Positions 33,403 to 43,500 of a DNA stretch of 64,000 bases are shown here, in pieces (within the stretch, counting starts at the first letter, position 1; the number at the start of each line of letters is the position of its first letter). The translations under genes and the position numbers were made by a program. The notes beneath the pieces are model-generated. The model was not told the origin of the DNA. It searched no databases and worked only from the letters and a program-made list of their open reading frames with translations. The DNA is from Aquila chrysaetos chrysaetos (Eukaryota > Chordata > Aves > Accipitriformes > Accipitridae), in contig NC_044011.1 in the NCBI RefSeq assembly GCF_900496995.4, forward strand, positions 46,549,541 through 46,613,540, given 5' to 3'.

Positions 33403-34139
33403 CAGCAAGGCTCAGCCCAGCTCCGGCCTGGGGCAGAAGGGTGCTGGGGAGGTCCCAGGGGCCATGAAGACCTCTTATCACCCCCAGAACCTACCAAGAG
33501 GGTGCTGAGAGGTCTGTCCCACCCCTGGCAGGTCCAGGCTTCTCTTGGAGGTAACCCCCATGCCCTGAGAAACCCAACAGATACTGCACGGGGCCGTTCT
33601 TTGCTCCTTCCTAAAGACTGGGGCAATTTTTGGACCCAGCGCCAGAGCGGCTCCGCAGGGTTAAATGACCGAAATACAGGAAAATGGGCCAAAACCATCC
33701 TCTAGTCTACCATGAAAAAAAAAAAAAAAAAGAAAGAAAAAAGAGTATTTTCTAATAATTCTAATTTTTTGTTGTTGTTGCTGGGCGTTTGCTGCAGGGA
33801 GAGATGATAAAGCCGGGCAGGACCAGGCACGGCGTGGGACAGGGAATTTTGGGAATGATTCACTCCCAAGGCCTCCCGCAGAGGTATTTCTGATGAAAAA
33901 AAGCCAAAATAGATTTTTTTTTTTTTTTTAAGAAAAAAAAAAGTTTTACAGAAGTGACCCTTCCCACCAGCCTTGCCATTTTTCTTTTTAATAAGAAAAA
34001 AAAGGCTTTCAGCCAAAATAAACCTTTGCTATGAAAACGTGTGTTTAGGCCAAAAAGCCCCTTTTCACTGGGGGGAAAATAAACCAACAAAAAACCTGTC
34101 CAACCCCTGAAGCGATGGGCTGACAAAGCTCACGGGGCG
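33403..34139. other. Intergenic unique sequence between arrays
   Basis: No gene is recognised. A- and T-rich runs occur at about 33714-33731 and 33910-33950. Confidence 0.5.
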
Positions 34140-34625
34140 ATGTGTCTTCTCTGGAGCCAACGGCTCTTCTTGTCCTCCTCTCCTCCTGCTCGTCCTCTCC
34201 TCCTCCTTCTTCTCCTCCCTCTCCTTCTTCTCTTTTCCTCCTCCTCCCCTCCTTCTTCTCCGTCTCCTCCTTGTCTTTGTCCTTGTCCTTCTTTGTGTCC
34301 TTGTCCTTCTGCTTGTCCTCCTCCTTCTTCTCCTCTTCCTCACCTTGTCCTTCTCCTCCTCCTCCTCTTCCTCACCTTGTCCTTGTCCTTGTCCTCCTCC
34401 TCCTCTTCCTCACCTTGTCCTTGTCCTCCTCCTCCTCCTCCTCCTCTTCCTCACCTTGTCCTTGTCCTCCTCCTCCTCCTCCTCTTCCTCACCTTGTCCT
34501 TGTCCTCCTCCTCCTCCTCCTTTCCTCTCCTTCTGTTGTCTCACCTTGCCTCTGTCTTCTCTCTTCGCATCATCTCCATCTTCTTGTCTTGCCTCTTCGT
34601 CTTCTCTTCACCTTCACCTTCCCTT
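34140..34625 (+). repeat. CCT/CTT polypyrimidine tract
   Basis: Nearly 0.5 kb is composed of (CTC)n, (CTT)n and CTTGTCCTTGTCCTC units, with regular CTTCCTCACCTTGTCC blocks from about 34330. The strand composition is almost pure pyrimidine. Confidence 0.93.
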
Positions 34626-34959
34626 CCCAGGTGACGTTTGTGCCCACGGGTGCTCCAGCCCAACACCCCTCCGGCCTCTGCACCCCCGTGACTTGCCACC
34701 GGCTCCCCACCCCTTCCCGCTCCGTGCCTCAGTTTCCCCGCTCAGATGAGTGCCTGCCGCGCTGCAGAGCGCATTCAGCAGCTGATGCCACCCGACGCCA
34801 CCTCCACCGTCAAGGGTAGGGGGGCACCAGGCAGCCGGGTGGCATCTGTGGTCCTCTTCCCAAAAGGGGCCCCCCAAAAAAAACTTTCCCTCCTTGGAGA
34901 TCCTCAGGAGTCAACGGGCAACGGGGGCAGCCTGGGGAGCTGGGCTGGCCCCGTGGGGG

Positions 34960-35720
34960 GAGCGGGATGGAGAGACGAGGTGTCTGCTGGGGATGGGATG
35001 GGGTGATGGGGACCAGGACGAGGTACCCAGTGGGGACTGGGACAAGGTACTTGCTGGGGAAGGGGAAAAAGGCGATGGGGACTGGGATGGGGTGGTGGGA
35101 ACTGGGACAAGGTGATGGGGACTGGGATGAGGGACCTGACAGGGACAGGGATGGGGTGATGGGAACTGGGGCAAGGTGGTGGGGACTGGGATGAGGGACC
35201 TGATGGTGACAGGGATGGAGTGATGGGGACTGGGAGAAGGTGATGGGGACTGGGATGGGGTGATGGGAACTGGGACAAGGTGGTGGGGACTGGGATGAGG
35301 GACCTGACAGGGACAGGGATGGGGTGATGGGAACTGGGACAAGGTGGTGGGGACTGGGATGAGGGACCTGATGGCGACTGGGATGAGGGACCTGATGGGG
35401 ATGGGGCAATGGGACCTGGATGAGGTACCTGCTGGGGACGGGGCTATGGGGACCAGGACGAGGGACATGCTAGGGACAGGACAATGGTAACTGGGACGAG
35501 GTACCTGCTGGGGATGGGGTGATAGGGACCATGATGAGGAACCCTCTGGGGATGGGGTGATGGGGACCAGGAGGAGGTACTGGCTGGGGCCGGGGAGATG
35601 GGAACTGGGACGAGGTACCTGCTGGGGCCGGGATGATGGTGACCGGGATGAGGTACCTGTTGGGGACAGAGCGACGGGGACCAGGACGAGGAACCCGCCG
35701 GAGCCCAGCACGGGGTGACG
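34960..35720 (+). repeat. Purine-rich minisatellite with a 64-bp unit
   Basis: Sub-units of GGTGATGGGGACTGGGACAA and ACTGGGATGAGGGACCTGA repeat. A 64-bp composite is exact between 35121 and 35185. From about 35400 the units diverge to GGGACGAGGTACCTGCTGG. Confidence 0.93.
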
Positions 35721-36139
35721 GCGACCAGTCCACGGCGATGGGGAGCATCTCCCACCTTCAGCCACCCCACCCCAACCCTGAGCTCTGCACCCACAGCCTT
35801 CCCCCTCCCCAAACCCGCAGCGGAGGAGGAGAGGACCGTGGTCCCCGTCTTGCTCACCCCCAAAAACGCTACGGACGGCTCCCGTGGGGTTGGGAGCGCC
35901 GAGGGCCGGAGCGCGGGGAGCTGCCGGCTCAATGCCGGGGCCTCGCTCCCACGAGCGGATGAAAGGCTCCCTGTCCGAACGGCATTAGACGCGCTGCGAA
36001 GGCTCATTCCCGATCGGTCACGCTCCGAGGCGCAGCTGCAAAACCCCCTCTGGGAGCCCGGGATGCTCCGGGGGCTTTGTTCGGAGCAGCCCCACTTCCC
36101 GGGGAACCGTGACAAGATGATGGGATTACGGGGCTGGAG

Positions 36140-36170
<31 letters not shown>

Positions 36171-36430
36171 CACTCTTGCTGCAACCACGCTGGCACGGAG
36201 AAACAAAGGAGCTCCTCGAATCCCCGTGCTCCTGCCCCGTGAACGACGGACTCGGTTGCTCCACGGCCGTCTTTGACGGTCCCCGGGGATGCACCGGCCC
36301 CACGGCGTTTCGGGAACGGGCACAGGGAGGGTTTGAGGGTCCCCAAGGAGGGAGGGTGGCTTTTTGGGGGTGTCGTGTGTCCCGTCCCGTCCCGTCTCCC
36401 CCCCCCCCCCCCCCGCTTTCTGCTCCCAAA
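35721..36430. other. Intergenic unique sequence
   Basis: No gene is recognised. It contains an A-run of about 28 nt at 36140-36168 and a C-run at about 36400. Confidence 0.5.
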
Positions 36431-36439
36431 TGCCAGCAG

Positions 36440-37612
36440 TGAGCGAGCAAGGAAAAGGAGGAAAACCTTGCAAGGAAGGAAACGGTGCAAGGAGGAAAAA
36501 GTTGCGAGGAGGAAAAACCTCGCATGGAGGAAAAACCTTGCAAGGAGGAAAACTTTACAAGGAAGGAAAACCTTGCGAGTAGGAAAAACCTTGCAAGGAA
36601 GGAAACCTCGCAAGGAGGAAAAACCTTGTGAGGAGGAAAAACCCTGCATGGAGGAAAACCTCGCACAGGGGAAAGCCTTGCAAGGAAGTAAAACCTTGCG
36701 AGCAGGAAAAACGTCGCAGGGAAGGAAAACCTCACATGGAGGAAAACCTTGCAAGGAAGAAACCTTGCAAGGAAGGAAAACCTCGCAAGGAGGAAAAACC
36801 TCGCAAGGAAGGAAACCTCACAAGGAAGGAAAACCTCGCAAGGAGAAAAAACCTCGCAAGGAAGGAAACCTCGCAAGGAGGAAAAACCTCGCAAGGAGAA
36901 AAAACCTTGCAAGGAAGGAAACCTTGCAAGGAAGGAAAACCTTGCAAGCAGGAAAAACCTCACAAGGAAGGAAAACCTTGTGAGCAGGAATAACCTTGCA
37001 AGGAAGGAAAACCTCACATGGAGGAAAACCTTGCAAGGAAGGAAAACCTTGCAAGGAAGGAATCCTCGCAAGGAAGGAAACCTTGCAAGGAAGGAAATCT
37101 CGCCAGGAGGAAAAACCTCGCAAGGAAGGAAAACCTTGCAAGGAAGGAAACCTCGCAAGGAAGGAAATCTCGCCAGGAGGAAAAACCTCGCAAGGAAGGA
37201 AAACCTTGCAAGGAAGGAAAACCTTGCAAGGAAGGAAATCTCGCCAGGAGGAAAAACCTCGCAAGGAAGGAAACCTCGCAAGGAAGGAAAACCTTGCAAG
37301 GAGGAAAAACCTCGCAAGGAAGGAAACCTCGCAAGGAGGAAAAACCTTGCAAGGAGGAAAAACCTTGAAAGGAGGAAAACCTTGCAAGGAAGTAAAAACT
37401 TGTGAGCAGGAAAAACGTCGCAAGGAAGGAAACCTCGCAAGGAAGGAAAACCTTGCAAGGAAGGAAACCTTGCGAGTAGGAAAAACCTCGCAAGGAAGGG
37501 AACCTCGCAAGGAAGGAAACCTCGCAAGGAGGAAAAACCTCTCAAGGAAGGAAAACCTCACACGGAGGAAAAACCTCGCAAGGAAGGAAACCTCGCAAGG
37601 AGGAAAACCTGC
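36440..37612 (+). repeat. 17-18 bp minisatellite with palindromic CCTTGCAAGG junctions
   Basis: More than 60 copies alternate AAGGAAGGAAAACCTTGC (18 bp), AAGGAGGAAAAACCTTGC (18 bp) and AAGGAAGGAAACCTCGC (17 bp). Unit junctions form the palindrome CCTTGCAAGG or its CCTCGCAAGG variant. It gives very long open frames on both strands that are repeat artefacts. Confidence 0.95.
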
Positions 37613-39120
37613 CATGGCGAAGCCAAAACCCAGGAGAAGGCAGCCGCGACGGCTCGGCGCGAGCCCGGCGAGACAAGGCCCGCCGGTGAGCGCGTCGAAG
37701 CGCGCCAAAGCGAGCAGGTCGGAGCGAGCGGTTCTGCACCTTCTGGCTCGGGCACGAAGCCCGGTGCCGGCCAAAACCCCGCCGCGGTTTCGCTTCGCCG
37801 AGGTTAATCGGGTTAGCGCGCGGCTAAAGGGCGTAGCTTGTCCGGGCGCCTGCTCCCTAATGAGCATCTCATTTGAATCTATGCAAAATCGCAGGGAGCA
37901 TGGAGACATGCTAATTAAAGCGATTGCTGTTCTCTAATTAAGCAGCAATTCCCCCTCCCAAGAGGGTATTCTTATGCAAATAGCGCCCGAGGAGGGGATT
38001 TGGAGGGAAAAAAATTGTACGGGGCGGAAACGCGATTTGGCAGCATCCCCGCTCTGCGAAGGACCTTCGTTATCATCTGGATTTTGATTATTTTTACCCC
38101 AAAAAACCAAGCTCGGCCATCTCGCTTCTGCACTGAGAGCGACCCTCAAGTCCTCGGTTTTTCTGCTGGCTGTCGCAAATCAAGCGATTTAACTCGCCGG
38201 CTGAGCCAAGCCCGCTTTCGCTTTGTTTTGGGGCCTTTTCTTCGGATTATGGGATTTTTAATCCGCCGAGGATTTTTCTAGCCTTCATTTTCTTTATTTT
38301 TTTCCGCTTTATACTTGTGGAAATAATGACGTCCTACAGGAAACCTCCTGAGGGATAAAATTAGGGCTGGTAAACACAGGGTAGCGCAGCCTGTCGGTCT
38401 CGCAGGTTTGCCCGAAAACCAAGAAACTTTGTTTCAAGTTGTTTTTTTTTTAAAAAAAAAGCCTATTTCTCTTTTATTTTTAAACACAGGAGCTGTGTCT
38501 CTTTCCGGCCCGCTCCACGTGCTGCTGAAGCCTTTCCACGCGAAACCCTCCTTCGGATAAATCCCTTTCCAGCTCAGCCCCCAGCCGCCACGCGCAGAAG
38601 CGACCAAAATTTTGCTAATTCCCCCCCAAAAACCGAGGCATTTTGGGCCTTTCGGAAAGGGGCGAGGGTTTGGGCGCAGGATGAGGCCGTACCGCGCCGG
38701 TTCGTTGGTTTTAATCCCGCGGATTAGGTCTAATGCCGAGCAATTCAGCAAGCCGTTAATATTAAATCACGCTGCAAATGACAGGAGCTTCCCCGGACGC
38801 TTAGCGTGATCTCGCTGCGGTTTGCAGCTGGACGCCGTCCAAGCCCCGCTAAGGCCGCTTTTTTGCCGTTTTTTCAGCCCCGTGCTCGCACGGAGCACAC
38901 GCGCGACGCGCGGGAAGAGCGTCTCCGACCCTCTGGAAAAAGCCGGAGCCGCTCTCCGGCTCCCCTCGCTCCCGCCACGCTCCGCTCGTTCCAAGCGGCT
39001 GCGTGAGAGCCGGAGCTCCGCTCGCATAAACCCCGCAGCTCTCGCACCGCGTTGCAAGGAGGGCCGGGCAACCCCCGGGTGCGAGGGCGAAGGATTTGCA
39101 ACGGGTATCCCAGGCCCGCC
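37613..39120. other. Unique island upstream of CDON
   Basis: No coding exon is recognised. The 37840-37985 segment is dense in ATTA and octamer-like motifs and looks like a conserved non-coding element. 38860-39060 is CpG-rich. Confidence 0.5.
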
Positions 39121-39129
39121 GGCGTGCAA

Positions 39130-39640
39130 ACCGGCCTTTGCGCGGGTGCACAAGGGCAAGCGTGCACGGGTGCGTGGTCGCACGAGGGGAAGTGTGCACG
39201 GTTGCAAGCATGCACGAGGGGAAGTGTGCACCACGGGTGCACGAGGGGAAGCGTGCACGGGTGCAAGCGTGCACCCATGCACAAGGGGAAGTGTGCATGG
39301 GTGCACGAGGAGAAGCATGCACCGGTGCAAGCGTGCATGAGGGGAAGCGTGCATGGGTGCAAGTGTGCACCACAGGTGCACGAGGGGAAGCATGCATGGG
39401 TGCAAGCGTGCACGGGTGCACGACGAGAAGCGTGCACCGGTGCAAGCGTGCATGAGGGGAAGCGTGCACGGGTGCAAGCGCGCACCACAGGTGCATGAGG
39501 GGAAGTGTGCACGGGTGCAAGCGTGCATGAGGGGAAGTGTGCACGGGTGCAAGCGTGCACGGGTGCGCGAGGGGAAGCGTGCACGGCTGCACGGGTGCGC
39601 GAGGGGAAGCGTGCACGGCTGCACGGCCCTCGGCAGCGCG
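39130..39640 (+). repeat. Roughly 32-bp GTGCAC minisatellite abutting the CDON CpG island
   Basis: Degenerate tandem units combine GGGTGCAAGCGTGCAC, GAGGGGAAGCGTGCAC and CACCACAGGTGCACGAG. The GTGCAC palindrome recurs dozens of times. Open frames on both strands are artefacts of the repeat. Confidence 0.93.
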
Positions 39641-39699
39641 CTCTCCCCGCTGCAAGCAAGCAGCCGGTGCACGGTTGCAAGCTCGCAGGCTTTGCACGG

Positions 39700-39723
39700 T
39701 GGGTGCAACCTCCCCCCCGCCTC

Positions 39724-39755
<32 letters not shown>

Positions 39756-40560
39756 GCCCCGCTCCGGGGTGCGGCGGCGCGCGCGCACGTGCAGCCCCCC
39801 CCCCCCCCCCCTTCCTTTTCCCTTAAAGGGCCCGCAGCACCGGGGGCCGCCCGGAGGGCGCTGTAAGGCCCGGCCCCGCTCTCTCCTCTCTCCCCCCCCC
39901 CGCCCCCTCCGGTTCGTCCTCCCCTCCGCCGGCCGTTGGTACGCTCCGCGGGGCGGGGCGGTGAGGGAAGAGGCGGAGAGGAGGCGCCGCCGCCTCCGAC
40001 ACGGGGCGCCGGTGGGAGCGGGGCGGGGAGGGAGGGGAGGGGGGGTTTGGGGGGGGGGGGGGGGGGGGTTAGAGATAAGCGGCGCGGCCGGGCGGCGTTG
40101 GATGGAGGCTCCCGTCCGCCGGGTCGCCCGCCTCAGCCTGGAATGTCCTGGGGAGCCGCCGCCGAGCGGGACCGGGAACGGGAACGGGACCAGGGAGGGG
40201 GCGCGGCGGCTGCCGAGAGGTAACGCGCCCGCTTCCCGCCGCGCCGCCCTTGCTGTGAGGGGGCGCGCGGCGCGGCCGTTGCGGGGCGGGGGGGGGGGGG
40301 GGGTGTGTGGGGTGATCGCAGGTGGCGGCGGCTCCTGTCAGCCCCGGAGCCGTTTCCCGCGGGGGGGGGGGGGGACGGGACGGGACGGACACACAGACGG
40401 GGCTTGAGGCGGCCGCCGGCGGCGGAGGTCGGAGCCGGCACCTGAGGGGTCTGTGCCCGGCGGTGCCCGGGTTTGGGCGGTGAGGGGAGGCCGGGGGGGG
40501 GGGAGGGGGGGGGGCTGACCCGTCCGTCCGTCCGTCCCCCCCGCCCCGGGAAGCCGTGTG
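39700..40560 (+). promoter_or_regulatory. CDON: CpG-island promoter of CDON
   Basis: This block is extremely GC- and CpG-rich, with G- and C-homopolymers, GC boxes and no TATA. It is the only CpG island upstream of the two CDON coding exons. Assignment to CDON rests on position and strand. Confidence 0.65.
40080..40219 (+). other. CDON: Probable CDON non-coding exon 1 (5' boundary approximate)
   Basis: A consensus donor (GAGAG then GTAACG) lies at 40219/40220 inside the CpG island. The first in-frame CDON ATG is 20 kb downstream, so the first exon must be non-coding. The transcription start is not visible. An ATG at 40102 with G at +4 opens a frame through the donor. Confidence 0.5.
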
Positions 40561-43500
40561 CCGAAGTCAAGGCACGACCGAAGGGGCTTATCGTGCTCCG
40601 TTTGAAGCCGGGGCTCAGGCGCGGGGTTTATTCAAACCATCTGACTTTGATTTTTTTTTTTTTAATTTTTTTTTTTTTTTTTTGCCCTCTCGGTCTGTGA
40701 GACTGAGCGGGAGAACAGACCAAAACTGAGCCGCTGCAGAGAGCGCTTTGGTGAGTCGAAAAAAGGAGGAAAAAAAAAAAAAAGGCGTTGGAGCGCCGTT
40801 TCACTGCTATGCCTCCAGTCTGTTACTGATTTACGGTCTCATTTCACAGCGAAAGTTGCTCCGACTCTGCTATATTTGCCATTAAAGTGCTGTTCTCTTC
40901 GAAGGCGGGCCGGCAGGGGATGGGCTTGGGGTCGCCTCTAGCCTCTTAACCGTCTTAAAATTGATAATCTCAATGCTCGTTTTTAATCCGTAAGGTCACT
41001 TTCTCTGCGATTAGAGCGGTTGAAAGTCAGCCCCTAAAGCAAGAGGTGGTGTGCGATGCCTGAGGATGCCGGCTGTAAAGCGTCGTGACATCTTAACTCT
41101 GTTTTTTTTTTTTCTTTCTTTTTTAATTGCATTAAGGCGCCTCCATCCTTGAAGCAATCTAGCTCTTGAATTTGAAATTACTTCTTCTTGCTTTGTCTGC
41201 CTCTTTGCCAGAAAAAACCTAGTAATTATACAGTTGTTGACTTTTAATGAAAGAACTTTCCAGTCGACTATTGCATGTTTTCAATAGTGATGTTTTTAAA
41301 CCAAAAGGGAAATGTTTTCAGAAGTGACACACAACTTTCAACTGTTAGGCAGAAAACAGGCGATGTTTATCTTGCCCCTGCCTCGTAACTTTTTAAAGGA
41401 TTGGCAAATGGGTAAATGTGATGGTTTTATGTAGCTTTTTTTTTTTTTTCTAACGCTTTCCCCAAATGATTTGCTCCGTCTATGTGCTAGGAGGTTTCTG
41501 AGAAGGAGTAGCCGCGCCAAGCCTGTGGCAGTAAAACTGTCAGCTCTTGAGGGGTGTTTACTCAGTGAGTTGTATCTTTCACACATGCACCAGAAATACA
41601 ATTTACTAACCCAAACACCAGGGTTGTCACTCCGCAGCCACTGGTCACTGAGGTGACGAGGAGCACGTAAACTTTTATTCTCTGGGGTTTTGTCGTCTGT
41701 GGCCCAGAGTTTTCTTTGAACAAAGCAGGTAATCCTGTTGTGATAGTGCTTAAAGCTGAGCTGCGTGGAGCCGGTTTGTTTTTCTGCTCATCTTCTGCGA
41801 CTCTGGTGTTTTGACAGTTGAGATTTATGTGATGTACTGCCCACCCGTAACTTCTTTAAGGAGAAAAAGTGCTTTTGTAATAGCGGTTGCTGAGGGCAAC
41901 AGCCCACTCCTTCGTGTCGCTATATTCGAAAAATTCTTAGCTCTCGAGTAGCAGTGAACGTTTCACGGTGTGATTTCTTAACGCTTTTCCGTTAAACTTG
42001 ATAGAACACATGCCCTAATAACAACCAGCGTGCTTTTGTTCCACCAAGCTAAAATAGGTGGCAAGCGCTGGCCGGCCGCTTGTGTGATTCAAATGCGTTG
42101 AAACCAAACTTCTACCTTTTAAAAGCAGTTACGAGCCTGTCTTGTGGGGAGGGCTTGATAATGGAGTAGCGCTCCATGAAAAAGAAATAAATATTTTTCC
42201 CGTACTCCCTTCTCCAAAACAAGAGGGAAGCCTCTGACTGGCTTGATCTACATCCCAGAAAAATCTGCAGGCTTGTGAAGAAGCTGTAGAAACCTGTGAC
42301 TGTTGGCCAAAACTATTTGGTTATTTAAAACTGGACTCACAGGTAGAGTTATACCAAGATGGGATCCACTGCTTTACCTGCCTGCTTCGTGTTAAAATGT
42401 ATATTTTTTTTTTTTTTTTTTCCTCCTCTGAGGGGTAGGAAGTAAGATGGGAACGGCTCTAGCAGCGAAGGATTAGTAATTCACCCAAGGATGAGCGCGG
42501 TAGCTTTGTCGCTTGGATTAATGCGATTTACACCCTTAAGCTGCCCCAAGTGCTTGTAAACAGCCGTGCCCGTGCGTGCAAGGTGAAGTGTGGGCGGGCC
42601 GGTGGGCTGCTCCCGCCTTGGCAAGCTCTAATGCACCACGGAAAGCAGCCTGCAGTGGGGTTTTTTTGCCATCCCTCGTGCAGTCTTGGTTATTTTTCAT
42701 CCTTTTGCAAGCACTGGGGTTTGGTGGGACGCCAGCTCGACCTGGTGCTCTTCGTTCTTTGCCTGCCAGCCCTTCGGGGATGCTGGCGGGTGGTGTTTGG
42801 GCCGGGACTCCTGCCTGCTCCCTCTGCTGGCTTGCTGTGCAGGCCGGCTGGGGTGCACTGGTACTAAACTTTGTGTTTCTTACCCCAAGACTGAGGAAAA
42901 AAACACATAAGGAGAGACCTGACTCTGCTGCTGGGGCAAATCCCGCCAGTGCTTTCATTATCTCAAGGTGTGCTGTAAGCCTATAAACTGAGGCTCATGC
43001 TTACTTTGGCTCGCTGGTGTGCCAGAGGAATAAGGCAGCTGTGCTCCAACTTCAGGTGATGTCACTTGAGGATTTTAACTGTCAGAGCTTAAAAATACAC
43101 TGACTTGTTTAAAGACTGCTTCTGCAGATGTGGAAATTGTGAAGCAAAGAAATTGATTCGCTCGTGTGAGCACACAGCCATACCGGTGTTCGTCATCTCA
43201 TAAATCCTCCTCTGCATGTCCCCGAACACACCTGCTTTGCCTAATGAAGTCCTCGGTCGTAGCAAGACCACTGAAATTAATTTGGTGGCTGCTTGAGATA
43301 AGACGCTACCATTAGGCGTAAGACCAGCAAACCTTCAGCTGTGGCGCCAAAAAGACGAACTGGGAAGCATGTGATGATTAAGTCATTCTGGGAATAAAGC
43401 TGTTTTCCAAAGCGGTGCCTGATGTGGACGTGCGTGTAGCTAATTGCACGGTATGGTCGAGCAGCACCTTCTCCCGGTGCTCCTCTTCACGTGGCTGTTA

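Noticed and set aside
36004-37545. 513-codon antisense open frame and matching long forward frames over the same region
   Set aside because: They run through the 17-18 bp minisatellite and translate as monotonous Phe/Leu/Ala/Arg or Lys/Glu/Gly repeats. There is no homology or gene structure.
24616-39700. Possible ACRV1, PATE, HYLS1, PUS3 or DDX25 genes expected between CHEK1 and CDON by mammalian synteny
   Set aside because: No open frame in this interval resembles these families; only arrays and short non-coding islands are visible.
38767-39866. Overlapping 280- to 313-codon frames on both strands near 39 kb
   Set aside because: Both strands are open because of the GTGCAC minisatellite; the translations are repeat-like with no family match.
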